A stretch of DNA of 64,000 nucleotides, taken from positions 333,863 through 397,862 of the forward strand of contig VTPC01091253.1 of the NCBI GenBank assembly GCA_011009095.1, in the 5' to 3' direction. Shown here piece after piece: positions 10,984-22,993 of the stretch. Both the position numbers and the translations under genes were made by a program. Each line of letters starts with the position of its first letter. The stretch's first letter is position 1. The DNA is from Ignelater luminosus (Eukaryota > Arthropoda > Insecta > Coleoptera > Elateridae). A model generated the notes under the pieces. It had not been told where the DNA came from, made no database searches, and saw only the letters and a program-made list of their open reading frames with translations.

Positions 10984-11692
10984 ATTACATAAAACAATAA
11001 ATGTTATTATTGTAGTTCAGGCACAAAAAATAACTTAGTCCATGATTTATCTTTTCTCAATCACAAAAAGAGACATCTACATGCATAACAACTTAACATT
11101 TAAGATAGTATTATATTTACTCACGGATATTCCTTCTAATAATTGAAGTTATTTGTCTTAGTGAACCAGTGAGATTACCAGACTTTTGTAACACTGCTAT
11201 ATGCTCTCAGATAAAGCTAATTAGCAATACGCAGTTAGTTAAACAGTTGACGACAGTCTAGAAAATGAAAGAGTGCAGAGTAACGTTTCATACTTACAGA
11301 TTAATTAATTTCAAAATAACATGACGGTTTCAAAAATTCAAACCTAATGGCTTGCATGGCTATAAACTTTAAAAAGAATTTGTGCGATCGATATAACCGC
11401 CACATTATCAAATTGGTTTTCAAGAAATCTGCTGTAAATGACAGAATTGAACTTCTTTCTGAAGAACAGAATTAAACTCGAATATGAATGGATAAAACAA
11501 ACAAATCTATCTGTATTCTTGCAAAGTAAGTACTATATTTAAGAAAACTGGAACTTCTAGTCAGTTGCCCAGTAAAGATTTTTATAATGTTGTATATATT
11601 AATGTTCTACCTTAACAAATAAAACTCAAGCAATATGATTTGTAATGAAATGTAACAAGGGAATGTTCTCTAACAAACTGATATCTTTACAG
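10984..11692. other. spacer with possible small frame
   Basis: A 42-codon ATG frame at about 11347-11475 (with FKKNLCDRYNRHIIKL) ends shortly before a GTAAGT donor-like site near 11525. The frame closes before the donor and its phase does not fit the next acceptor (11692), so I do not call an exon. Confidence 0.35.
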
Positions 11693-11859
11693 GTTCCCTT
11701 TTGAGGAAAATCCTGATTTGCCCAGAGAAATAGAAAATTCATTCAATAGAAACTTACATCCAACTGACAGATATAGAGAAAAGTATGGATTAAAAGATTG
11801 TTTTGTTTTGTTAGAAACTATGAACATTGGATCAAGGCGAGGTAGTGGAAATTACGCAG
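11693..11859 (+). CDS. exon 1 of a two-exon divergent finger unit
   Basis: The exon follows a polypyrimidine-like tract and CTTTACAG. It begins with one leftover base (G), then codes FPFEENPDLPREIENSF...YGLKDCFVLLETMN..GSGNYA, and ends with one base (G) before donor GTAACT at 11860. No domain is recognised; it is charged and lacks cysteine pairs. Its outgoing phase (one base) does not fit the acceptors at 13034 or 18751, which need two. It does fit the acceptor at 16067, where the exon starts with two leftover bases, making a GGT Gly codon. So 11693-11859 plus 16068-17371 forms one coherent reading frame, while entry uses the same phase as all the finger exons. Confidence 0.6.
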
Positions 11860-13034
11860 GTAACTGCAGTATTTGTTTCCCTTTAAAGTTTTATCTTGAT
11901 CTCCTTCTAACATCCTCCTGTGGTTGTTCTTTTGCTTTTATCTTTGTTTCGTTTGGGGTTTATTTCTGCTAGCCGAAAGTGAACACTGTTGTCTTGACTT
12001 AACCTTTCTATAACATTTCCCTGTGTTGGATTCATCAGGAACGCATTGAATAACACAACTAGCAGTTTGCTGAAGTTTGGCCCGTACAAATCAGTGGGCC
12101 CAGATGATTTTCAGTTTGGCTATCCTCTTCTTTGCTTAAAGAAATATATAGGGCCATTGTGGCAATGGTATGTATCTCAATACCATAGAGTTTAGCAGAA
12201 ATAGAAGTATGAAACAAATTAAGACTCAAAGGGAAAAAAAATAAAGCTGAACTATGTATGGGGTTTCTCATCTGGGCTGTCAACACTACTATCTACTTGC
12301 TTTAGTAGGAATAATTTTGAACAAAACTGACAAATGAACCTCGATCAGAACGAAAGACTGCTTCATGATTTAGTAAACAAATAATATGAGTGAAAGACTG
12401 TTATCAAATGATCAACAACATGCAATGTCTCCATTTGCTCACTGTCATTTCATTTGGAACTGATATTCAATGACGAGGATCTTTACATGATCCATACTGA
12501 AAGAACACAAGAAAACAATACAGCAACATGATTACAATAGAACTTAAAAGACAAAATCTAAAGAATTTATTCTAAAAGTTCTCGCTGGGTTTCTCACTAG
12601 CTATATCTAACCAAGTTGTATCACAATGATGCCTTTTTTTTAGCAAATGCAGCCTTGAGAGAAAACCTTCTCATATTTTCTGAAGCTGCCTGTACAATTA
12701 AGTTTCAGGTCTGGAATACTTAGGTGCTTGTATCCACTGCTGAAAACTTGCCATATCTCACACTGGTCTTAAATCTTAAGAATGTGGCCAAAAATTTTAT
12801 TGCTAAATGAATTTTTTTTATGTAAAAGTCATTTTCATTGAAAGATTTTTAAAGAGTGATTGCGATTATTGTATTACATTTAAGACAATAAAATGTTTGT
12901 GTGTACATACTTTCATTTGATATAAATAACATTACAAGTTATTATATATTTTTTAGAAGATTAAATCTGTATTCATTTGAACTTCACATAGAACTACAAA
13001 AGATATCCTGTAATTTTATTTATATCAATTTCAG
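11860..13034. other. intron sequence, nothing recognised
   Basis: AT-rich intron between 11859 and the downstream exons. Minus-strand frames at 11907-12286 lack any recognisable features. The stretch ends with the acceptor TATATCAATTTCAG used by the exon at 13035. Confidence 0.45.
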
Positions 13035-13431
13035 ATTCATTATGGAGAAAAGTCTAACACGTAGAAGTCTGTTTGAAATTCTTTATGAGAAGAAAGGAAC
13101 AGGAAGGTCATCACAAGTCGCTCATCTTATTGATAGGTTAGGTGACTTATTTGAAGTAAAAGAAGATGAGAAGATTATGAAATACCTTAAAGAAAAAGTT
13201 CGAAGAGTATGTGGTAGAATCTTTGCAAGATATGAAAAGAGCCACAGATCAAGAGAACGTTTTTTCAAGTGCAATGCTTCGTGGCTGCAAAGAGATGCAG
13301 TACTGATTCCTACCCCACCTTCAATCATATCACTTGAATATATACCAAGGTCATCATCGACAAAAAAGGGCATCTATTATGAAGTTCTGAACAAAGCAGT
13401 AGTAAAGAAAAACCGAAGATATTCGATTTAA
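13035..13431 (+). CDS. terminal exon of unknown domain, about 131 residues
   Basis: An acceptor TTTCAG at 13034 is followed by one leftover base (A), then FIMEKSLTRRSLFEILY and on to a TAA at 13429. AATAAA follows at 13503. The product is basic and predicted largely helical. A helix-rich first half (SLFEILYEKK, VAHLIDRLGDLF, EDEKIMKYLKEKVRRVCGRI) leads to an aromatic/basic block, RSRERFFKCNASWLQRD, then a Pro/Ser-rich tail ending in KKNRRYSI. There is no C2H2 or THAP pattern. I do not recognise the family. The exon lies inside the intron of the 11693/16068 unit, in the same entry phase as the finger exons, so it may be another alternative C-terminus. An in-frame ATG three codons after the acceptor would also permit it to be its own start. 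Confidence 0.6.
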
Positions 13432-13508
13432 TCAATTTAAATTTATTTGTATAAAGTAGTTGCACATTTTACAAAAAGAGTTGGCTTATTGGTACATTAC
13501 AAAATAAA

Positions 13509-16067
13509 TATCTATTGATTACATCTTCGTTTCTTCGAATTTGGGGTGCATTTACTTTGTAGTAAAAAATGTTATTGATTTTTGCGATAACTTATAAATG
13601 ACTACCTTCTCTACAACTTCTTGTAAATAATTTATTAAATATTTTGATCTAAAAGGTTTATAACTTAGGCATACCAAACGAAGATGATAAAAGCACTTGG
13701 ATACATTTTAAATAGACACAATCCACAAATGTAATATTTGTTATGTAAAATTAGCTCAAGAATTCACATTTTAGTACCGTTTTATTCTTTTATCGGTACG
13801 CAGATACCTCTGCTTGCTATGTCTTTTCCATTTTGTTGAAAAACTTGCAAAAATTATTAATTCATTTATGTTCCTTGTCTCACACACTCACACAGTCTTT
13901 TTCAATTTTAATAGGAATTTTCTCTTGATTCGTTTTTCGTATGTCTTATTAAAAATATTCTTGTGCCCTTGTTTACCTCTATTTCCCAGAATTTTGTTTT
14001 TTGTTTTTAGAGGTGTCAATTCTAAAGTGCCTTGATATTTCAATGGGTGAAATGTGGACAGACGGACACACAAACACACACAACGCACGTATACTTGTCA
14101 GTCATTTTTGAAGAATAGTCTATGTTTGTCACACTAACTGTAAGTTTTTCTTCTGCCCCATATATTTTTGTTTCTCTTCTTTGACAAGATTGTCCACACT
14201 CTAACTCAATATCCAGGCACTCCAGTTAATTTCAGTTGAATTAATCTTGGATGCTGTCCATTAGACGTTTGTTTTAGCCAACTTACAGCTTAAGAACTTT
14301 AGATAGATAGATACCAGGATCCCAAGTCAGTTATACTCAGGTTTGGCCAGTCGTTTTCAAGCTATAAATTTAAAAACCTTTTCATGAGTGGATGATAACC
14401 TGACCCGTTGGGAAGCAGCAAAGAAAGGACCTATCGATTAAATGCACCACAGCTTTGGTTTTTCATTTCAAAAAATCCTGTAAAAATGGATGATCTCTGC
14501 TTTGAAAGGGAGGACGTTATTTGTTGAAAAACAATAATATTGATGATTGTTTCTGTAACTGAGAACAGCATCGTGTTGGTGGCTGATTCAGAAAGACGAG
14601 CTATAAATCCCTGCTGGATAATTTCATGAACTGCTTTGAAAGGAGACAATAAAAGATTAGGATCTGGAGGTGAGACCTTATATTTAGAAATGATAGAGTA
14701 CCAGAACTATGTAGGCCACTCCACTACAACAATTATTCCCTCTGCCTTGTCCTGAATAATTTCTCTGAATAACTTTGAGAATGAGGCAAAAGGAACCAAA
14801 TGCATAAAACTTCAGCCCTTTACAGTTTACTGTAAAGGAGTCGACTGCCACCCAAGCAGGATCCTTCCACCACGGGACATTTTGCACATTTTTCATTTAT
14901 ACTAGAAACATTGAATGAATGATAGATAAAGCTTCACTGGACAGAGACCATTCTGCATCTTTGTATTGCCCACTCTAATCAATATATTGCAGTTGGAGAG
15001 GTCCATTACAAATGGCAAGGAATGCTAAGCAATTTATGTGGTTTACTTAGTCAATAGTAGATCAAAACCCATGTGTTTTTTTTGTTTTTTTTTTTTACTA
15101 TACTCCCTAGAGGAGTTATCTGCAAACATTTGTGAAATAGTCATTCTTCCAATCAATACTGTTTTCAGATTAACAACTGATGTAGGACGGCAGAACCCAT
15201 TACATTATATAATTAAGTGAGAGATCCATATCATCCAAGTTCTATTCTAGTCTTGAGCCAAAATCTCTTATCTATTTAATAAAAGAAAGAAAACATTTAT
15301 GATAATGTCGTGCAATTGGAGCTTCTCTAATTTTCAGATATTACTGTTCATGTTTTTATGATTTTATATTAAAATCCGAATTTTAAAAATGCCCCAGTAT
15401 CTGTGTTCTGTGAGAAGAATAACTGAAATGGAATCAGAACTCAGGACACAAAACCTAAAAATGCCATTTTGAGAAAAATCCAAATTTGTGTAATGACCGA
15501 ATCATCTACCACTTCTCAATGTGTTATAGTGGCACTTACTAATAGTTGGAGGAAGAAAAGTTAATGAATATTTATGGGGTGGATTTAGGATATGCTAGCA
15601 AGAACATTGCTTTTGTTAGTCTTGGAAAAAGTTTGATTCAGGCTTATACTACATAGATTTCCACATTATGAGGGTTACATAGTAATTTTTCTGAGACGTT
15701 CATTGGTACCTGCTGGGAAATCAATGGAGGGCAACCAAGCGCCAGAAATAACTAAAAATTAGTTTTGAGATACCTAGATTCTGAGTTTCTGCTAAAGTTG
15801 TCTAAATAGGCTGATTAAGGAATATTCAAGAGTGTTGCACAAACCAGACTTTTTATATCACAGATCATTTATCTATTTTATGATCCTCAAGATTTTATTG
15901 GATATTGTCCATACCAAAAATATTCACCTAAAAGATAAATCCTTGATCATTTCCAGCTGATTAGAGATTTTAAATTGCAGATTGCAAGCTTTGATTTGTT
16001 GATTCATAAATAAACAATTTTGCAATATTTATATTTACAGAGTTAATAAATAAAAATTATTTTTCAG
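13509..16067. other. intron sequence with a retroelement relic
   Basis: AT-rich sequence upstream of the acceptor ATTTTTCAG at 16067. Apart from the minus-strand retroelement remnant at 14431-14896, I see no exon. Short frames at 13814-14088 lie over CACACA-rich sequence. Confidence 0.45.
14431..14896 (-). pseudogene. retroelement pol relic
   Basis: On the minus strand a stretch reads WWKDPAWVAVDSFTVNCKGL then KFYAF. A one-base frame change follows, and then PFASFSKLFREIIQDKAEG and IIVVVEWPT before a stop. The sequence 'KFYAFPPFSxIxxVLxKIxxDKAEGIVVVPxWPTQ' is a familiar block at the RNase H end of pol in DIRS and LTR-type retroelements. The adjoining frame (14431-14649) probably belongs to the same copy. 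It is broken by frameshifts and stops. Confidence 0.6.
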
Positions 16068-17371
16068 GTACTAATAATGTGGACAAACACAAACCAGGGA
16101 ATTGTTATAAAAACCCAACTAAAGGAAGCAAACAAACCACAGGAGATAATTGTGGAATCACTGAAAATTCTGAAACAGATAAACCACATTTCATGCCAAG
16201 CTTCAAGTGTTGTTCACGCACTTTCTTAAAGCGTAAACACTTATTTTTGCACATGTACTGTCAGCTATTAGGAGGTGATTATTATCATCCTTCTTTTGTT
16301 TGTAGTATCTGTTCAAGTAAATTTCAATTTTGTTCAGAATTTACTTTGCATTCTGCAGAACATTACACTTTAAGTGTCTCAAAACTTAAAGATTCAAAAG
16401 TTGAATGTAATCCTGTTTATGTTTGTAATATTTGTTCGATCAATTTTGAGTTTTATTTAGAATTGTACGAGCATTCCAGAAACCATCATAACCTAATTTT
16501 TCCTAGATATAAATATTGTTGTAATAGATGTGCGCAGTTATATGATTCATTTGAGGCTGTCAAAAAACATCATCTTAAATGTAGGCTGAAGAGGTCTCCA
16601 AGAACAATAAAAGGTTTTTCAAATTTGATAACTGAGTTTGGTATCTATGGTTGTTCACCACCAGATGAAACAGAAAGTAAAGATCCTTTTGTTATTGTAA
16701 TACCATGCCCCAAAACCTCTAATGTCTCTGATGATATGAAAAAATTAACATGTGATATATGCTATGATGTAGTCGATGATTTTGAGCAATTAGTTGAACA
16801 CGTCAAGTTTCACAACAGATATAATAAACAAACCAAAAAAAATCAACAAAAACAAATTAAATGTAACAATAAGAGTAGGAACGAGAAGAAACAAACTGTA
16901 GTGGTAGTAATGGACAACCCAATAAGGCAATATGTAAAAGGAATAAAAACAAAAAATGTTTTATGTAAAAATAATAAAGTGACAAATCTACCTGCAAGTA
17001 ATCAAGAATTTAGAAATTCAACATGTGACTCTCATGATGATACTAAACAATCAAACGTAGCAACTTCAACAGTTATTGGTACTAATAATGAAGACAATTC
17101 TGTAAATCTTAAGGATAATGAAAAAACAGAAAGTGCAGTAAGTACAAGTGAAACTGAGACCGAAGAGGAGAATGAGGAAGAATCAAACGTAGCAATTTCA
17201 CCAAATATTGAAAATAATTCTGTAAATATGAAACAAACATCGAATGCACTTTCAAGCAATCAAACTTTTATGTCCAATTTTGAAAAATTTCTAGGTCAAT
17301 ACAATAAGGCACAAAGATTAAAACCGTTTCCAAAATCGTTACGCGATAAAGATGGTGTAAAGATGTATTGA
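16068..17371 (+). CDS. divergent C2H2 zinc-finger exon with acidic C-terminal region
   Basis: The exon starts after ATTTTTCAG with two leftover bases (GT), the only intact finger exon in that phase, and joins the donor at 11859. About 433 residues. Fingers are atypical: FKCCSRTFLKRKHLFLHM (incomplete first pair), FVCSICSSKFQF, YVCNICSINFEF, YCCNRCAQLYDS and LTCDICYDVVDDF, without the TGEKP linkers seen in exons A-K. From about residue 260 it becomes Lys/Asn/Gln-rich. Residues 345-375 are strongly acidic (TETEEENEEES), and it ends FPKSLRDKDGVKMY. It is probably a nuclear factor of another lineage than the tandem finger exons. DNA binding is plausible for two or three fingers only; protein interaction is an alternative role. 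Confidence 0.75.
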
Positions 17372-18751
17372 AGTTAAAATTCTGGAAAATTCTTCCTTAT
17401 TTGTTATCTAACCTAACTTATCCTGTCTTAAGTTTTGTGACTTTTTTTACAGATAATTAATGTGAAAACATTTGAATCAACAAATGGAATTTAAATATGT
17501 CTAACTTAACAATTATACACCGTTCACGATGTTTTTGGATCATAATAGGCCATGCTTTCATTTTGTTAGGTTGGAAGTGTTTTCTTTTTTTTTAAAAAAA
17601 TTGCCGTACCTGCGGCTGTATTTGCCGCCGTTGTACGATCAAGAATTTTGTATAAACGTTTAGTACCGATTAGTTTTGTTTTGTTAAAGAGATCAAGTTT
17701 TCCTTATATTTACAGATTTACAAAACAAAGGTAACAGCGTGAGATCAAACTGTCATAAAATTATAACCTTAAAGTGCATTAAGCATCAATAAGATTTTAC
17801 AAGCCGATAAGATAAACAGCCCAGTTTACAATACTCAAACTGTCATTCTGCCACAGCTACCTACGACCCATAAACATCGTGAACGGTGTTATAGCTTTGA
17901 TAATTATATCATGACGTTAGGTATTCATTTGAAAAGTGAGGTTAGTTTGTGTAATAAATTATGTAATAATAATAATAATAATAATAAAAAAGAATTTAAG
18001 GACAGATCTATTAATAATAAACTAGTCTGATTTTTTTATTTTGATATGCCTGTAAGGAATATAAGCATAGATCTTAATTATTAGTTAAAATTGTAAATTA
18101 ATTTTGAAACTTATGTATCTTAGAACAACTCAATATTTTGTAAAATTCCTATGTGGTTTTGAATAAATTGTGATGATTATAAAATGGGAGTTTTATTAAA
18201 AAAATTAAAAATTAATAATTTGCTATAGGTATCACTGATTGTAAGATTCTTGGTTTTCTCTAATCGTAGTAACATGACAGACTCACGGGGCAATCGTGAA
18301 AAAAAATACATAAATAAAGTGGAAAGTGGTAAGAGTTTTTAATTGCTTGAAAAGCTAAACTGAAGAATATTAACAATAATTAATATCATAATAGTAATTT
18401 TATGGAAAAGCATTCTAAGGATTAAAAGCAAAACTTAAGAGAGAGACAGTTTTCCTTTAAAGTTCATTATGTGTATTGGAGCAGGCAGAAATAAAAACTC
18501 CCTAAGCAAAAGCAAATTTAAAAGTTATTAGTATCATTATATACAACTAACTCGGATTTACATATTTTCACCAAATCTAACCTATAAAATATAAATATGT
18601 GCACATACAGAGTGTCTTCAAAAAGATTTCGAATGGAAGATTGCGCACTTTGGCACTTACCAGTTCGTAAATTATTAGATTATATGGTATTAAGGCTGCT
18701 GTATTCCTATGAAGTCCGGGAAGGTACCATAAACATTATTATTATTTTCAG
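17372..18751. other. spacer with MITE
   Basis: Contains MITE copy 2 (17518-17888) and a short AAT run near 17963. The rest is AT-rich and unrecognised. It ends in the acceptor TTATTATTTTCAG of exon A at 18751. Confidence 0.5.
17518..17888. mobile_element. 371-bp MITE, copy 2
   Basis: The ends CACCGTTCACGATGTTTTTG and AAACATCGTGAACGGTG are nearly perfect inverted repeats, and the insertion is flanked by TTATA on each side (17513-17517 and 17889-17893). Internal blocks such as TTTAGTACCGATTAGTTTTG match copy 1 at 7427-7797. It carries no open frame, so it depended on another element's transposase. Confidence 0.92.
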
Positions 18752-19667
18752 GTTGCTCCTAGATCCCCAACTTCAAGAAGAAGACAATGCAACTAATTTG
18801 CTACTAATTCCAAAGAATGTTTGTCGTGTATGTGGAAAACAATTTAATTGTAAAAAGTATCTCAACAGGCACTTAGTAGTACACAGTTCCGAAAAACCAT
18901 ATTCCTGCAAAGTTTGCCCAAAAAGGTTTAAAAGGAAGTATGATGTAGTTGTACATTCTCGAAGTCACACCAAAGATAAGTCGTTTGAATGCAATATTTG
19001 TTTCAAGATGTTTAAAAAGAAACAATCATTGGAAACGCATAAAAATAGCCATCAAAATAAATTTGTAGCACGATGTCCAATTTGCAATAAAGGTTTTTAT
19101 CAGCAAAACTATATGAAATTACACATTTCAAGAGATCATGAGAATATCACATATAAATGTAAGATTTGTCAGAAAGCTTATAGGTGTAATAGTTATTTTA
19201 AAAATCATATTAAAAGACATAAAGAGGAAATTCCAACGATATATAAATGTAATGTTTGTGAAAAAGTTTATAGTTTTAAAGCTGGCTTGACTAGACATCT
19301 TAATGAACATACAGGAAAGAAACAAATGTACGTTTGTGAGATGTGTGGAACAGCTTTGACGTCTGCTGAAAGTTTACGAGAACACATGAGGATGCATACA
19401 GGTGTTAAACCTTTTAAATGTGATGCATGTGGTAAAAGATTTTCCAGGAGAACTTGCTTTGTTATACATCAGCGTATTCACACTGGGGCTAAACCATATC
19501 AATGCAAAGTGTGTTTAAAAACGTTTACTCAGCATCCGACTTGGGTAGTGCATATGAGAAGTCATACAGGTGAAAAACCTTACAAGTGTGAAGTATGCCA
19601 GGAAGGATTTGTTAGTAAGACTTTGTTGAAGACACATCAAAAAAGTAAACATAAAATATTAAAATAG
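18752..19667 (+). CDS. C2H2 zinc-finger terminal exon A, 10 fingers
   Basis: The acceptor ATTATTTTCAG at 18751 leaves one base (G), then LLLDPQLQEEDNATN, a short acidic leader, then ten fingers over about 304 residues. The first is NVCRVCGKQFNCKKYLNRH and the last CEVCQEGFVSKTLLKTHQKSKH. The frame is open upstream through the intron to 18597, but the leader and acceptor match those of the other exons, so I start at 18752. Fingers 7-10 are joined by TGVKP/TGAKP/TGEKP linkers; fingers 3-6 have longer irregular linkers. The expected role is sequence-specific DNA binding in the nucleus. An AATAAA lies at 19720, 53 bases after the stop. It is closest to exon B, 440 bases downstream, so the two are a recent tandem pair. 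Confidence 0.9.
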
Positions 19668-19725
19668 AAAAGTGTCACACTATTATTATTTCTGTAATTA
19701 TTAATTCAATTTTTTTTAAAATAAA

Positions 19726-20104
19726 AAATATGAAAAAAACAATGCTTTCAGTTTTTGTTTCTGATGGAACTCGATGTGTACAAGGTGATCCAAACTCAAG
19801 GTAAACTAGAAGAGCTAGAAAAAACACTGAACACCATTACTGATCTACTTTTTCTTGCTGAGTTTATTGATGCAATCAGGATTTATTTATCTTCTTTTGT
19901 TTTTGAGTTATAGCCAAAAACTGATTTTCTTTACAAGTTTCATCAAGTGGCTGTATCTTCGTTACTTAAAAAAAAATATTGCTCAGGAACTCTGTATGAT
20001 TTGATGTGTAGAATAAAAAATGTAATTAAATGTGATAAAAGGTAGTAGACTAGAAGCAAGAGCACAAAAGAAATATTAATTAATAAATAACATTTTGTTT
20101 TCAG
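19726..20104. other. short spacer between exons A and B
   Basis: An AT-rich spacer of about 380 bases with no recognisable feature except the acceptor TTTTGTTTTCAG at 20104. There is no room for a separate promoter plus a long first exon. This fits exon B being an alternative terminal exon rather than an independent gene. Confidence 0.5.
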
Positions 20105-21032
20105 AATCCATCACCCAGTAGAACTTAAGAGAGAAGGCAATGCTCAAATAACTGATATAATGTTAGACCTTGAGAATCTAATTTGTCATATATGTCTCAA
20201 GCAATTTAATTCCAAAAGAAATCTCAAAAGGCACATAGGATACTTGCACACCACAGAGAAACCATTTTCATGTGACATTTGCTTGAAAAACTTTAAAACT
20301 AAATCACAGGTAGTGAAACATTCACAAACTCATACTGAAAGTCAGCCATACGAATGTGATGTTTGTTCTAAGAAGTTTAAATACAAAAAGACAATGGAAA
20401 TACATATGGATCGCCATCAAAATAAATATCCATTACATTGTAAAACTTGTAATAAAGGATTTCATTATAGAACAGCTTTGAATGTACATATATTAAAAGA
20501 TCATGAAAATCATAAATATCAATGCCATATTTGTCATAAATTATTTGTAAATAGCCCTTATTTTAAGTGTCATATGGAAACACACGAAGAAAAGGACTCG
20601 AAAACATATAAATGTAATTATTGTGAAGAAACTTTTTATTTTAAAAAGGATTTGAGGTATCATGCCAGAAAGCATATAGAGAAAAAAGAGATGCATGTCT
20701 GTGACATATGTGGAAAGGCTGTTTCTTCTAGTGGAAGTTTACAGTCACACTTGAGTTTACATAAAGGTTTAAAACCGTTAAAATGTGACAAATGTGGTAA
20801 ATCATTTCTTAAGAAAACAACTTTAACGGTACACATGCGTTCACATACTGGAGATAGACCATATCAGTGTGAAGTATGTTTGAAAACATTTACACAAAGT
20901 CCAACTTTGACAATACATAAGAGAATTCACACAGGTGAAAAACCTTATAAATGTGAAATATGTAAGGAAGCCTTTATTAGTAGAAATATATTGAATATGC
21001 ATCAAAGAAGTAAACATAAAACAATAAAATAA
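20105..21032 (+). CDS. C2H2 zinc-finger terminal exon B, 10 fingers
   Basis: One leftover base (A) follows the acceptor, then IHHPVELKREGNAQITDIM and ten fingers in about 308 residues, from LICHICLKQFNSKRNLKRH to YKCEICKEAFISRNILNMH, ending SKHKTIK. Finger order and linker lengths follow exon A one for one (for example CHICHKLFVNSPYFKCH against CKICQKAYRCNSYFKNH), while the residues that would contact DNA differ. An in-frame ATG (20160) sits 18 codons after the acceptor, but the leader before it is open and in phase, so the splice-site start is preferred. AATAAA at 21192. Confidence 0.9.
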
Positions 21033-21197
21033 TAATTGTATAAGGAATTTTTAGTAAAATTTATTTATTATTATTATTATTATTGATTAATGTTATGTAA
21101 ATCTGTTAAAAATGAAATTAAACAATTGAATTTGGATGTCCAAAATTATTGATGTAAAGTAACATCTGGTGTATTGACAAAAATTAAACATAATAAA

Positions 21198-22490
21198 CTG
21201 AAATAAATGTTATCATAAAATTGTTTTATCGCTTGTTAACTTGTTTATTAAATCCATGTTTCGGCAGAGCAAATCTTTAATTTATAATTTCTTTATTTTT
21301 TGCAACCCTTGGGATACATTTAGAATATCAGATATATCTTCATATACTTTTTACTTACATTCATACATAAGAAGTTGTTTAAAGTCATCTTCAGATCGCA
21401 GTACCTTACATGCTAGAGTTCAACATTCGATACATTTGAAAACTTCTGTAAGAAATACATTGTCTATCTTTCTAGAACTGTACTCTCAACGTGAAACGCA
21501 TAATAAATGGTTTTTAATAGAATGGTTTTAACTTGTTTGGTCAATATTGTACTGAAAAGAGATTTCAGAAACAAATCTTTATTTTAAAATGAACATTTAA
21601 TCTTGAAATCTCTTTTATTTGCTAAGCTAAGACCATTATATGAAAACAAAACTGCTAGAGCAACTAGTACATGGTTTTGCAAAATCAATTTCCAAAACCA
21701 TCTTTAGCGATTGCTTAATGTAACACAAATAAAAGTGCCAGCAGGCTCGCTCTACGGCTGTAAATGGACGGGGTCAAATAAAAAGGTTTCCTAGTTTAGT
21801 TCCCCATGGAGCGCCAGAAATAATATTGAAGCCAGTACCGTTATAGGTACTAAAATGGTTAATTGCAAGATCAGGTAAGTGGCAATTATTGAAGACTCGA
21901 ACGAGCTCGGGTGCAACGGTCAGTACGCACAGGAACTCTAGATAAATGAAGGAAAAGAGTAGTTTAAAATAATCCAAAAGTACTTTCAGTTCTAATGAAT
22001 GATGAGAAGTGACAAACCCGCGAAGGTCAATTGGAAGTTAAGCTTTTGAAATCGCTTTAGGGAAAGCTCACATTCGGTGCAACAGCTCAGGCCTACCTAT
22101 GCTATCCTTTATACATAAAGCCTGGAACAAACTTGGTTGTTTATACACAAGGAAATGCATGAGTAAAACAACAAACGTTTATTAAAATTAGAGATGGAAT
22201 GAAATATTTAGCACAAAATGCATCGACTAAAATAAAGTAACGTAAATTATATAAATGGCCAAAATGCATTAATGTCATTTAGAATAAATTCAAGCAATAC
22301 ATTCCTGTGTTTTTAACTAAAATACTATTACACAAATACAGGGTGTCTCGTAGATGGCAAATATACGTCGCTAACAAAATAATATAAAGAAATATTACTA
22401 CATAAAGAGATTAGAAGTTGGAATAAATTGTAGTTATAGTTAGCTAAAACGAACATGCATAAATAATTTAAAATATTGCATTTATTTAAG
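21198..22490. other. spacer, nothing recognised
   Basis: AT-rich sequence after exon B. The short open frame at 21241-21531 (96 codons) has no recognisable domain or splice context. A CAGGGTGTCTCG end-like motif at 22339 resembles the MITE ends elsewhere, but no partner end was found. Confidence 0.45.
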
Positions 22491-22583
22491 ACAGCTGATA
22501 ACATTTCTATTTCTTAATACCATAAACATACATACATAATATACAATAACATATTTCTTTGATTGATTTTATATCTAATCGCT

Positions 22584-22993
22584 TCATGGTTTAAGACAGC
22601 AACATTTTAAGCCACCATCGCATACTGCCCGTGGATTTGGATTCGGTTTTTCGCAATTAGGTAAACATGCACTATTTGGTAGGTAATTTCCTTTTACCTT
22701 ACATGGAGGAAATCGACCTGCAAATCAAAAAATAGTTTAATTAGTAATTTTTTGTAATGTGATTGGATATTGTGAAAGAACTCTATAATAATTAATAGAA
22801 CAACAGAAACACACTATTTAGTACTTGTTATTTCATATTAGCCATTAGACATGGTAATTTTCTGATTCTATTCTTGAAACCGTCTTCAATACAGAACACC
22901 TTAAATCTAAAAATGAAAAAAGAAAAACTTACGCGTCCCCATTACTAGGGTTTGAAGCAGGGACCAGACCAAAACTGCAAGGATAATTTTCAT
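22584..22993 (-). CDS. small secreted cysteine-rich peptide, two exons, 64 residues
   Basis: The minus-strand ATG at 22993 opens a typical signal peptide (MKIILAVLVWSLLQ, then TLVMGT). Exon 1 ends at 22933 with one base before donor GTAAGT. An intron of about 215 bases ends in TTTTGATTTGCAG, and exon 2 (22717-22584) continues in frame to TGA. The mature part is about 44 residues with seven cysteines (RFPPCKVKGN, SACLPNCEKP, AVCDGG, LKCCCLKP), and is basic and Pro/Asn-rich. A minus-strand AATAAA lies at 22496-22491. It is too short and too split to show as an open frame. It resembles insect antimicrobial or venom-like peptides in form, but I recognise no family. It sits antisense between finger exons B and C. 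A decayed relative of exon 1 is at 25067. Confidence 0.75.

Noticed and set aside
11347-11526. ATG frame MACMAINFKKNL... followed by a GTAAGT donor
   Set aside because: A TAA closes the frame before the donor, and the donor phase does not fit the acceptor at 11692.
22339-22365. CAGGGTGTCTCG motif like a MITE end (also near 25441 and 25573)
   Set aside because: No inverted partner end was found within a plausible distance, so no element boundaries could be set.
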